Assembly (NCBI GenBank): GCA_029262995.1
Contig: JAJCYH010000004.1
Location: 1-64,000, forward strand
Reading direction: 5' to 3'
Origin: Saprospiraceae bacterium
Lineage (GTDB): Bacteria; Bacteroidota; Bacteroidia; Chitinophagales; Saprospiraceae
DNA length: 64,000 bases
The notes under the pieces were generated by a model. That model was not told the DNA's origin, made no database searches, and saw nothing but the letters and a program-made list of their open reading frames with translations. Positions 19,793-28,125 of the stretch are shown one piece after another; position 1 is the first letter of the stretch; each line of letters starts with the position of its first letter. The position numbers and the translations under genes are program-made.

Positions 19793-21280
19793 TTATTTCT
19801 GGAATTCGTAGCATCCGATATCCACGGCATTACTCTCTCTAAAATTGCCAAGTATATCCAAATCAATAAAAGGAATTTCTTTCCCTTTATCAATGGCTAT
19901 AGATGAGGTGTCCAAGCTTAAGTCGAATTCATCAAGATTAAGGAATAATGTATCAGAGTTTTGCAGATTAATGCAATTGTTGCAATTGTCAAAAAAATTA
20001 GGATATTCATCAGCATTTAAAAGTTCATCGACTTTTACTATACAATGTTCAAATTGAAAGTCAAAGCCCTGTGGATTAGAACTTTCATAGAAATCAAGAA
20101 ATGAAATTTCGTCTCTATCGTTTCCTGTAAATATGCAGTTGGTAAAGTTACAATTCAGATTATTAACAAGTATTTCACTGCAATCACCCGTAAGACATTT
20201 TATATTGTTGGCTTGCAGGGCTGCATCTTGGTTGTCGTAATTTGCTATTGTACAATAGTTGAATAGATAATTGCCGCCAAAGTTAAGGCTAATCCCAGAA
20301 CCTCCATTTTGATAGAAAAGTGAATTTTCTGCATATATACTTGCATGTGAAGCGCTGATTCCACTACCTCCGGTATATGCGATTACCGAAGACTCAATCC
20401 TTACAGATGCAGCTGAATCTACGGATATACCTACAATGGAATTTTCTATTCTGGTATGAGATATCGTATTGCCAAATGATCCACGACTGAAAAGTATACC
20501 TGACCATTGACCCTGTACCTCATTAAATTCTTCCTCAAGACGATCAGTTTTAAAAAGATTGGGTTGCTCTAATGTGCCTTGAGATCTCAGACTTCCGTTC
20601 GATAAGAAGACCATCAACCCATCATTGAAGATCCCAAGTTCATTGATTGCAATTCCGCCATGCACATAAACTTCAGTTCCCGGTGGCAATACCAGTTTAC
20701 AGCTATCAATTAATAGAACACCATAGAGGACATAAGGTCTTGGATCATCCCAAACCCAATCTTGGAAATTACAACTTACATAATTCAGACGACCACCACT
20801 TTGACGGTTTGGTATATAATTCGCATTTTGCCCCCAGGCTTCAAGTTGTATTGTATAGTTCGAATTATTGGCCTGAATAAAAATAGATTCTTCAATAAAA
20901 TAAGGGCTTATGCTTAATGGATTATCAGGATCAATTGTTACCTCTACAAAGACATAAATACTATCGTTAGCTTCAATTCTGATATTTTTTGCATCATTCT
21001 GTGCAAAACCATCAACGTTCAGCCTAAAAAAGGAAGTAGAAGCATTGTTTAAGCTTACAGAATTTAAAATTACAGCCTCATCTAATTCATTGTATATCTT
21101 GAATGAGCGGGTTGCGGAACCTGCCTGTGTAAAAACCGTATCAAAACGAAGTGTATCTACAGAAAAATGAAGAGGAATATCAAGTTCAGAACTTACGTTA
21201 TCATCTTGACATGCTAAGCAGCAAATCAGTAGAACAAATAGACAACTGAAGCTTAATGGATTTATATATTTTGACTGCAT
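19793..21280 (-). CDS. Lipoprotein with right-handed parallel beta-helix
   Basis: 495 residues. A signal sequence ends in the lipobox LLICCLAC, and the two Asp residues right after CQ resemble the acidic surface-export signal described for Capnocytophaga and Bacteroides lipoproteins, so surface exposure is likely. Residues 35-150 look like a beta-sandwich. From about 200 the text reads as short degenerate helical rungs (GIFNDGLMVFLSNGSL, SGISASHASIYAENS, GGSGISLNFGGNYLFN), the pattern of parallel beta-helix proteins. The C-terminus DIGCYEF is a frequent end of choice-of-anchor beta-helix proteins. The ligand is unknown; polysaccharide binding or cleavage is possible, but no catalytic residues are recognisable. 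Confidence 0.82.
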   Translation of the reverse strand: MQSKYINPLSFSCLFVLLICCLACQDDNVSSELDIPLHFSVDTLRFDTVFTQAGSATRSFKIYNELDEAVILNSVSLNNASTSFFRLNVDGFAQNDAKNIRIEANDSIYVFVEVTIDPDNPLSISPYFIEESIFIQANNSNYTIQLEAWGQNANYIPNRQSGGRLNYVSCNFQDWVWDDPRPYVLYGVLLIDSCKLVLPPGTEVYVHGGIAINELGIFNDGLMVFLSNGSLRSQGTLEQPNLFKTDRLEEEFNEVQGQWSGILFSRGSFGNTISHTRIENSIVGISVDSAASVRIESSVIAYTGGSGISASHASIYAENSLFYQNGGSGISLNFGGNYLFNYCTIANYDNQDAALQANNIKCLTGDCSEILVNNLNCNFTNCIFTGNDRDEISFLDFYESSNPQGFDFQFEHCIVKVDELLNADEYPNFFDNCNNCINLQNSDTLFLNLDEFDLSLDTSSIAIDKGKEIPFIDLDILGNFRESNAVDIGCYEFQK

Positions 21281-21326
21281 CTTTTGCGAAAGGCTTTATC
21301 AGAGACATTTATTGTTGAAACAGCTG

Positions 21327-21334
21327 CAAAAATA
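21327..21334 (-). promoter_or_regulatory. Possible -7 element for the beta-helix lipoprotein gene
   Basis: Read on the minus strand this is TATTTTTG, fitting TAnnTTTG, 47 bp upstream of the start at 21280. No clear -33 TTTG. Confidence 0.35.
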
Positions 21335-21387
21335 GAGTATTCTTCTATTAATGTCATTTTTTGTCAATTAAACAAAGATCAAAAAAT

Positions 21388-21395
21388 TAGATTTG
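21388..21395 (+). promoter_or_regulatory. Promoter -7 element of the glycosyltransferase operon
   Basis: TAGATTTG matches TAnnTTTG. A TTTG at 21360-21363 lies 24 bp upstream, slightly further than ideal. The element is 21 bp before the proposed TTG start at 21417, which would leave a very short leader. Confidence 0.45.
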
Positions 21396-21416
21396 CGTTA
21401 GCATAAGCAAAATAAT

Positions 21417-22100
21417 TTGATTGTAGACGTTATTATACCTGCACATAACGAAGAAAAGTCTATTTCAAGTGTACTTAATGATATACCTGCAAATTTAGTC
21501 AGGGAAGTAGTCGTATGTAATAACAATAGTTCTGACAGAACCAAAGAAGTTGCTCAAGAATGTGGAGCAACGGTAGTTACAGAACTAAAAAAAGGTTATG
21601 GAGCTGCTTGTTTAAAGGGTATGGAACATATTGCCCAAAAGGATAGAAAGCCTGATGTTATTGTTTTTATAGATGGGGATTACTCTGATCATCCTGAAGA
21701 AATGAATAAGTTACTTAGTCCTATAGCTGAAGAAAACTATGATATGGTTATCGGATCTCGAGCTTTGGGTAAACTTCAAAAAGGTTCTATGCAATTACAG
21801 CAAATTTTTGGCAATTGGTTGGCTACTTCGTTGATCAAAATGATTTATGGATATACTTTTACCGACTTAGGACCCTTTAGGGCAATCAAGTATTCTTCTC
21901 TTATGGCTATAGATATGGAAGATAAAGATTTTGGGTGGACAGTAGAAATGCAGGTTAAGGCAGCCAAGCAGAAATTAAAATGTATTGAAGTTCCCGTTAG
22001 TTACAGAAAGCGAATCGGTGTATCAAAAGTTTCTGGCACTCTTAAAGGGACTATACTTGCAGGACATAAAATATTGTGGACAATTTTTAAGCTGATATGA
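21417..22100 (+). CDS. Family 2 glycosyltransferase, polyprenyl-phosphate sugar synthase type
   Basis: 227 residues of the GT-A fold. VDVIIPAHNEEKSI is the nucleotide-binding start, VVCNNNSSDRT follows, and FIDGDYSDHPEEM carries the DxD-like metal site; GSRALG and FGWTVEMQVKAA are typical of dolichyl/undecaprenyl-phosphate mannosyl- or glucosyltransferases. No membrane anchor is present. Start choice: an in-frame TAG occurs 18 bp upstream and there is no ATG or GTG between, so TTG at 21417 is the only standard start. It heads a three-gene operon and could make the lipid-linked sugar used by the GT-C-like protein two genes downstream. Confidence 0.88.
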   Translation: MIVDVIIPAHNEEKSISSVLNDIPANLVREVVVCNNNSSDRTKEVAQECGATVVTELKKGYGAACLKGMEHIAQKDRKPDVIVFIDGDYSDHPEEMNKLLSPIAEENYDMVIGSRALGKLQKGSMQLQQIFGNWLATSLIKMIYGYTFTDLGPFRAIKYSSLMAIDMEDKDFGWTVEMQVKAAKQKLKCIEVPVSYRKRIGVSKVSGTLKGTILAGHKILWTIFKLI

Positions 22101-22101
22101 A

Positions 22102-23592
22102 ATGGTAGTAATAGGATATTTTGTGTGTACTGTATATTTGATATGTCTGACATATATCACTATTTACTGCTTATTTCAATTTCATTTATTATTGCATTAT
22201 CGACAGGGTAAAAGAAAAGAACTAAAAGACGGAGGATCTAAACCTGAGCTTAATGGTGTATATCCTTTTGTCACGATCCAATTGCCAATATATAATGAAT
22301 ATTACGTCGTAGAGAGACTTATAGATAATATATGTGCGCTTGATTATCCGAAAGATAAATTTGAGATTCACGTACTTGATGATAGTACAGATGAAACTCT
22401 GGAAATTAGTCGCAACAAAGTTGAAGAGTATAAATCAAAAGGATTCGATATTCGATTAATAGAAAGAGAAAACCGAAAGGGATTCAAGGCTGGTGCCTTA
22501 AAGGATGCAATGAAATTCGTAAAAGGAGAGTTCATCGCAATTTTTGATGCAGATTTTCTTCCAGATTCCTCGTTTTTAAAGAATACTATTCCTCATTTCA
22601 AGGATTCTAAAATAGGTGTAGTACAAACCAGATGGGGTCATATCAATCAAAAGTACTCCTTGATTACTGAATTACAGGCTTTTCAATTGAATGTACATTT
22701 TACTGTGGAACAGCAAGGACGGGAATCAGCAGATTATTTATTGCAATTCAATGGTACTGCAGGTGTTTGGAGAAAACAGACTATAATTGATGCAGGTGGC
22801 TGGGAGGCTGACACTTTAACAGAAGATTTGGATTTAAGTTATCGGGCGCAATTAAAGCATTGGAAAATAATTTATCTTGAAGATATAATGTCACCTGCTG
22901 AATTGCCTGCAGAGATGATAGGCTTGAAATCCCAACAATACAGATGGATGAAGGGTGGGGCAGAGACGGCAAAAAAACTCTTGCCTTTGGTTTGGAGAAG
23001 CCATTTGAGTTTGACACAAAAATTACATGCATCCACACACCTATTAGGGAGTACTGTTTTCTTATTTGTATTTGTTTTAGGTGTCTTTAGCGTGCCACTT
23101 CTCTTTTATATTAATCCACTCAATATTGAAATGGAGTACATGGCTATCTTTCTTATAAGTCTGCTTGCAATTATTGCGGTTTATTATGCAGCAAACGTTC
23201 AGACGGCTTGGGATAATGAAGATAAACTAAAGTCCATATTTAAGTTTACTCTTATTTTTCCTTTATTTCTTGCCTTATCTATGGGCCTTTCATTGCACAA
23301 TTCTATTGCAGTTATACAGGGGTTTATGGGCAGAAAATCTTCATTTATCAGAACGCCCAAATTTAATATCAAGCAGATATCGGATTCATTCAAACAAAGA
23401 AAATATCAAGGTTCAAAGATCTCAATAATGACAGTAATTGAAGGATTTCTTGCCTTATATTTTCTGGCAGGCATCATATATGGATTTTATATTAACGATG
23501 GTTCCTTGCTTGCTTTTCATATATTGTTGTTTTTTGGATATTCAGGCATATTTTACTATTCAATAAAACACTTGAGTCATCAATCGATTTAA
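22102..23592 (+). CDS. Processive family 2 glycosyltransferase, cellulose synthase/CslA-like
   Basis: 496 residues. One N-terminal membrane helix is followed by a cytosolic GT-A domain and about four C-terminal membrane helices. The processive signature D, D, D, QxxRW is complete: DDSTDET, FDADFLPD, TEDLDLSYR and QQYRWMKGG. The order and length resemble plant CslA (glucomannan synthase) and bacterial relatives. No PilZ domain is present. It starts one base after the previous stop codon. It probably polymerises a beta-linked hexose glycan across the inner membrane; the exact sugar is unknown. Confidence 0.9.
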   Translation: MVVIGYFVCTVYLICLTYITIYCLFQFHLLLHYRQGKRKELKDGGSKPELNGVYPFVTIQLPIYNEYYVVERLIDNICALDYPKDKFEIHVLDDSTDETLEISRNKVEEYKSKGFDIRLIERENRKGFKAGALKDAMKFVKGEFIAIFDADFLPDSSFLKNTIPHFKDSKIGVVQTRWGHINQKYSLITELQAFQLNVHFTVEQQGRESADYLLQFNGTAGVWRKQTIIDAGGWEADTLTEDLDLSYRAQLKHWKIIYLEDIMSPAELPAEMIGLKSQQYRWMKGGAETAKKLLPLVWRSHLSLTQKLHASTHLLGSTVFLFVFVLGVFSVPLLFYINPLNIEMEYMAIFLISLLAIIAVYYAANVQTAWDNEDKLKSIFKFTLIFPLFLALSMGLSLHNSIAVIQGFMGRKSSFIRTPKFNIKQISDSFKQRKYQGSKISIMTVIEGFLALYFLAGIIYGFYINDGSLLAFHILLFFGYSGIFYYSIKHLSHQSI

Positions 23593-23641
23593 ATATATAT
23601 CTCTTTTATTATCTGGGTTTTTTCTTGCTTCTATTTATTTC

Positions 23642-24904
23642 ATGGGCTTCGTTCCTGTTCAAGATGATTTCACTTTAATTCTAGGTGGTTTTTCAGCTTG
23701 TTTTATAGCCTATGCTTTTGCGCTTAAGCAAATAAAGAATAAGCCAGAATGTTTTCATTATTGGATGTCTGTTGGCATTTTAGCGCGCTTTCTTTTGATA
23801 TTTAGTTTGCCTAATTTATCTGATGATATCTTCCGATTCATTTGGGATGGTAATTTGATTCACGAAGGCATTCATCCGCTAAAATTTACACCGGATGAGT
23901 TGATGGCTCAATCACTTGGAGACTCATGGAGTGAAGTATATCATAAATTAAACTCTAAGAATTACTATACCATATATCCTCCTGTTGCACAATTGCTTTT
24001 TTATATTTCAAGTTTTACGGGTATTTCATCTTTGGCTACATCAATAATCATATTTAAATCGATGCTTTTTCTATCGGAACTTGGTGTCTTATTTTTTTTA
24101 CTTAGACTTTTGAATGACCTAGATCTTGCTAGATGGTTTTCGATGCTCTATTTTTTAAATCCCCTTATCATAATTGAATCGATAGGGAATGCTCATTTTG
24201 AAAGCTTGTGTATATTCTTTTTGCTCGCTTCATTTTATTGCTTAAAAAAGAAAAAGTTATTGGTTTCATCCGCCCTATTTAGTTTGTCCATTGCCACCAA
24301 GCTTCTACCTATTATGTTTCTTCCTATTTTCATCATCTATTTTAAAGATAGGAAGCGATTGTTTAATTATTATGCAGGTATTACTCTATTTACAACGCTG
24401 TTATTTATCCCTTTTTTAATGGGTTTGGACCTGTTGAATTTTTTATCAAGCCTTGATTTGTATTTCCAAAGATTTGAATTTAATGCAAGTTTATATTTTA
24501 TTTTGAGATGGCTCGGTAAGCTGATAACAGGCTATAATCAGATCTGGCTGTTGGGACCATTTCTTACGATTTCAGCAATCTTTGTCATGGTTCGAATACT
24601 GTTTCGAAAAAAGTTTATTAATGAGTTTAAGGGCCTCATACATGTCTCATTTTTGTTTTTTCTAACTTATTTATTATTTGCAACTACTATTCACCCTTGG
24701 TATTTATCCTTTCCAATTGTATTAATGGTATTCAAACCAAGGTTATATGTATTGGTATGGTCTTTTACCGTTATTTTTTCCTATGCTTTATACAACAGTT
24801 ATATACAGGATATCTCACCGATAACTTGGGTATACCTGGAATATATGATCGTTGGATTGGTTTATTATTTTGAAGTAGTAAAAAGAGGTCTGTCATGGAC
24901 ATAA
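23642..24904 (+). CDS. GT-C-like membrane glycosyltransferase (mannosyltransferase-like)
   Basis: 420 residues with about ten membrane helices. LSDDIFRFIWDGNLI supplies the acidic first-loop motif of GT-C enzymes, followed by YYTIYPPVAQ, ESIGNAHFES, and a late THPWYLSFP-like motif (TTIHPWYLS). Such enzymes use polyprenyl-phosphate sugars as donors. The first ATG (23642) comes after an in-frame hydrophobic segment (23576-23641) that reads like the missing first membrane helix, but that stretch has no ATG, GTG or TTG; the real start may therefore be non-standard and upstream. Third gene of the glycosyltransferase operon. Confidence 0.72.
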   Translation: MGFVPVQDDFTLILGGFSACFIAYAFALKQIKNKPECFHYWMSVGILARFLLIFSLPNLSDDIFRFIWDGNLIHEGIHPLKFTPDELMAQSLGDSWSEVYHKLNSKNYYTIYPPVAQLLFYISSFTGISSLATSIIIFKSMLFLSELGVLFFLLRLLNDLDLARWFSMLYFLNPLIIIESIGNAHFESLCIFFLLASFYCLKKKKLLVSSALFSLSIATKLLPIMFLPIFIIYFKDRKRLFNYYAGITLFTTLLFIPFLMGLDLLNFLSSLDLYFQRFEFNASLYFILRWLGKLITGYNQIWLLGPFLTISAIFVMVRILFRKKFINEFKGLIHVSFLFFLTYLLFATTIHPWYLSFPIVLMVFKPRLYVLVWSFTVIFSYALYNSYIQDISPITWVYLEYMIVGLVYYFEVVKRGLSWT

Positions 24905-24933
24905 AAAAGCCCTTATCCAAATGGATAAAGGCT
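24903..24933 (-). terminator. Terminator of the gld operon
   Basis: A 12-bp stem with one mismatch (24908-24919 with 24922-24933). On the minus strand it is followed by six U, 24 bp after the gldN stop codon. It can also form on the plus strand after the glycosyltransferase operon, with a poorer U run. Confidence 0.82.
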
Positions 24934-24956
24934 TCGTTTATTTAGCATTTCAGGAA

Positions 24957-25823
24957 TTAATATTCCCAAAGATCATGTTCAAAATTAAACAGCTCGGCTT
25001 TGATTTTATCAGATTCCATAAGTCTGTCAATTCCTTGTCTATCGTATCCATAATACATGTCTTCAATTCTTAAATCAAGCATGTTGGATCGTTTCATGAT
25101 ATAGGAGGCAAAGGCTCTTTGCTCAAATAAATCATACCACGAGAGAGGAGAAATTTCATTGTAATCACTTTCAACTCTGATTCTTGCTAAGCTTTCTCTG
25201 GCTTCTGGATAATAAATCCAAAATAGGGGTAAAGCATACTTAAATTCTCCTGTTGTTGGATCGTAGTTGTCTAAAATAGGGGAGATACCTAATATCCTAG
25301 CCTTAAGAACGGATAGTTCTTTATCAAAGTACCACACTTCCTTAATTCTAAATTGTTTAATATCATTCCAGTTTACATCATTTCTAACAACTTTGATTTT
25401 CTCTTCATATGTATCATAATCAAAGACAGTTGTTGTATCAATTCTGTAAAGTGTTTTATTAATTTCTTCGATGGTCATGGGTTCGCGAAAGAACTCATCT
25501 TTGAATACCGCCACGTCTCCATTTTCAGCCAACTCTTTTAAGATATTAAAAAACGGTTTATGTGGACTTCTGAATGGGATATTCAATTTTTCTCGAACAT
25601 CGATGATTCTCCATAGTTTTCTTTCCCAAACTGCATCAGCTTCTCTGACATGATCATACTCTATAATGGGAGACTCAGTTATCAAATTTCTTTTGACAAC
25701 ACCATCGATATAGATGTCTTCTAGAGGTGTTCCTGACTCTGTTATAATTTGAGTATCATCCTGAGCGCTTACCCCAATTGTAAGGCAAAGAAAGAAGAGA
25801 AAAAACAAATTTTTATTCAACAT
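24957..25823 (-). CDS. gldN: Type IX secretion core protein GldN (PorN)
   Basis: A periplasmic partner of the lipoprotein GldK, forming the ring structure under the outer membrane in T9SS. The 288 residues include a cleavable signal (FFLFFLCLTIGVSAQ) and the conserved family segments ADAVWERKLWRIIDVREKLN, EINKTLYRIDTTTVFD, VWYFDKELSVLKARILGISP and LFWIYYPEAR. It is last in the porP-gldK-gldL-gldM-gldN cluster, 18 bp after gldM, and is followed by a terminator. Loss of GldN in Flavobacterium stops secretion and gliding (family knowledge). Confidence 0.97.
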   Translation of the reverse strand: MLNKNLFFLFFLCLTIGVSAQDDTQIITESGTPLEDIYIDGVVKRNLITESPIIEYDHVREADAVWERKLWRIIDVREKLNIPFRSPHKPFFNILKELAENGDVAVFKDEFFREPMTIEEINKTLYRIDTTTVFDYDTYEEKIKVVRNDVNWNDIKQFRIKEVWYFDKELSVLKARILGISPILDNYDPTTGEFKYALPLFWIYYPEARESLARIRVESDYNEISPLSWYDLFEQRAFASYIMKRSNMLDLRIEDMYYGYDRQGIDRLMESDKIKAELFNFEHDLWEY

Positions 25824-25841
25824 GATCTTTTGTTTAAATCA

Positions 25842-27428
25842 TTAATTAATATTGAATACCATAGTTCCGATATCCCTTGGAGCAGGATCACCCGGACAAC
25901 GGCACTTAATATCTTCAAAAAAGAATTTATCTGTAGGCTTAGCTTTATTGACAAGAGCTTGTGATTCTGAAGTATATTTTCCACCTCTGTTATCAGATAC
26001 CAATGGATCTTGTCTCTTAGGTACACGTACCAATCTGAATCCTACGACTTCACATCTTGCTTCAAAGTCAAAGTTTTCAAGAACAGGAAATACACCAGGC
26101 TGAATTTTGAATTCTCCTGAACCCATTGCACCACCTCGACTCCTAGACAATTTTGGAACTGGATCCGGAATTCTTTTGACTCTAAATCTTTTTGAGTCAC
26201 TCAAACCAGGAGCAGATACATTAATGTTGGCGTATTCATCCTTTTTGGTAGGAACTTTTACATTAACGATATAAGCACCATTTCCGTCTGGTTTAATGGT
26301 TCCTTCTCCTCCTCCGGACATGGAAACCTTGATTTGGTTAGAAGGTACACCTGCTGCAGAAACTTCTACTGGGTTATCAACACCAACATAGAAAACGTTC
26401 ATTTTAGAGGCAGATACAGTAACTGATCTTTCTCCAACTTCATATTCAAATTCTTTTTTGAAGTTTTCAACATCTCCAGTAACGGGATTTGTTAAGGTAG
26501 CGGTTGCTGTATATCTTCTTACGCCGTTGGTATTTGCAGTTTCCACGAAACTTGCTTTACCATCGTTATCTAGGGGTAAATTTCTTCCGTTTACAGCAAT
26601 AGTAATCCCAGTTTTGGAGTCACCACCAGCTGCAGCGGTTAAGAAAAGGTCTGCTTTATATTGCTCACCTTTAATGATATATGATTTCTCTGGTGCAGAT
26701 ACAACTGTGTATTTATCAAATGTTAAATCGGCAGTAGTACCCACTTCTCCTGCAAGGTAATTTAATGCAGCAGATTCCGTAGATTTTACATCATTAATGT
26801 ATTTGGTAAAGATTGGAATTACGGCCTGTAATGGCATGTGGTCAAAATTCATATGAGACCATGTTTTTTTCTTTTTCTTTTTCCAAGATTCATCATCGAT
26901 TTGAACAGAAACCTCTTTAGTGAAGACAGCTCTGTCTTCTTCATCGATGTATTGCATAATTTCTTCACGATACTGAAGAAGTTTAGCTTTAACTTCTTCA
27001 CCAATGCCTGGTGTACCATCACTTTTGGTTACCAGTGTTCTTGTAGTGATATCGTAATCTTTAGCTGCTTTCAAGTCATCAGTCAGGGTGCCTGGATTAT
27101 CTCTATCTTCCATGTATCCACCTGATTCAGTGATCATTCCGTCTACGATTTCTTGAAGATAAAGCGATATTTCTTCTGATTTCTCACGTATTGGATCAAC
27201 TCTTTCGGCATATGTAGCTAGAGATTCTTTTTTTCTAGCACCATCTTTAATGGCTTGAGGTAAGGAGGCATTAGCCTCGTCTAGTGATTCATTAGATTTT
27301 ACCAACCCTTTGTCAACCAGTTTGAAAGCATTGAATACCTCTGCTGAGACATTTAAGGCCAACAAAGCGGTCAACACCAAGTACATGATGTTAATCATTA
27401 GTTGACGGGGTTCCTTAGGAATAGACAT
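25842..27428 (-). CDS. gldM: Type IX secretion motor protein GldM (PorM)
   Basis: Forms the proton-driven T9SS motor with GldL. The 528 residues start with a short cytosolic tail containing Arg8 (KEPRQ), at the position of the functionally important Arg in Flavobacterium GldM. A single membrane helix (INIMYLVLTALLALNV) is followed by a helical first periplasmic domain (residues about 35-220) and a chain of beta domains with KGEQYKADLFLTA, KMNVFYVGVDNP and GFRLVRVPKRQDP motifs. It is 43 bp downstream of gldL. Length and order are standard. Confidence 0.97.
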   Translation of the reverse strand: MSIPKEPRQLMINIMYLVLTALLALNVSAEVFNAFKLVDKGLVKSNESLDEANASLPQAIKDGARKKESLATYAERVDPIREKSEEISLYLQEIVDGMITESGGYMEDRDNPGTLTDDLKAAKDYDITTRTLVTKSDGTPGIGEEVKAKLLQYREEIMQYIDEEDRAVFTKEVSVQIDDESWKKKKKKTWSHMNFDHMPLQAVIPIFTKYINDVKSTESAALNYLAGEVGTTADLTFDKYTVVSAPEKSYIIKGEQYKADLFLTAAAGGDSKTGITIAVNGRNLPLDNDGKASFVETANTNGVRRYTATATLTNPVTGDVENFKKEFEYEVGERSVTVSASKMNVFYVGVDNPVEVSAAGVPSNQIKVSMSGGGEGTIKPDGNGAYIVNVKVPTKKDEYANINVSAPGLSDSKRFRVKRIPDPVPKLSRSRGGAMGSGEFKIQPGVFPVLENFDFEARCEVVGFRLVRVPKRQDPLVSDNRGGKYTSESQALVNKAKPTDKFFFEDIKCRCPGDPAPRDIGTMVFNIN

Positions 27429-27471
27429 ATGTTAACTTTTTTTAATGGTTAAAAAATAAAGTTTCTAGATG

Positions 27472-28056
27472 TTACTCTATTCCTTTTTTGAATGCACCAA
27501 GAACGTTCCCATAAACAGAATTCAACGAAGTCAAGTTTCTGTTTAATGAACCGATTTGTTCTTTATAAATTTTAGTGTCTTCTACAGTCTCGCTAAGCAC
27601 TCCCATAGCATCATTCATTTTTGAGTAGAAGTTATTCATAGTTTCCATCTGAGATTGCGTCTCAGTAAAGTCAACTTCTTGAAGAGCTTTAAGACTGCCT
27701 AAACTTTTTGACATACCTTGTAACTCGTCTAGCATACCACCCAATCTACCTTCAACTGCATCAGCGTCTAAAGGTCTGCTTGGCTTTGTAGTTGGTCCAG
27801 CAGTAAGAGGTGTAATATTTGCATTATAGTTATCCAATCCTGGATACAGTTTTTCCCAGTAGTAATCTTTTTCTGGTGGAAGTACTCCTAACATTAAGAA
27901 AAGGAAAGCTTCTGTCAATAGACCCGCAGTAATCATGGTATTACCAAGCGGGTGGGATAAAATTTTCATAAGTGCTCCAATCATTACCACTGATGCACCA
28001 ACACCTATAATGAAGTTTTTTAGGTATTTAAATCCTTGAGATTTGTGAAAAGCCAT
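27472..28056 (-). CDS. gldL: Type IX secretion motor protein GldL (PorL)
   Basis: The inner-membrane stator-like partner of GldM. The 194-residue protein has two membrane helices (about 15-33 and 41-58). The second carries Glu49 in GLLTEAFLFLMLG, the position reported as essential for proton use in Flavobacterium. The C-terminal part (from about 105) is a predicted coiled coil rich in Gln, Met and Leu. It follows gldK by 69 bp on the same strand. Confidence 0.97.
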   Translation of the reverse strand: MAFHKSQGFKYLKNFIIGVGASVVMIGALMKILSHPLGNTMITAGLLTEAFLFLMLGVLPPEKDYYWEKLYPGLDNYNANITPLTAGPTTKPSRPLDADAVEGRLGGMLDELQGMSKSLGSLKALQEVDFTETQSQMETMNNFYSKMNDAMGVLSETVEDTKIYKEQIGSLNRNLTSLNSVYGNVLGAFKKGIE

Positions 28057-28125
28057 TAGTTACAATTTTTGTTAGTTAAATAACTGATTAATAAAATAAT
28101 TTAAATATTGTTTCTTGATGAATGA

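Noticed and set aside
26838-27125. 95-codon plus-strand frame opposite gldM
   Set aside because: Phe/Ile-rich antisense shadow; gldM is unambiguous on the minus strand.
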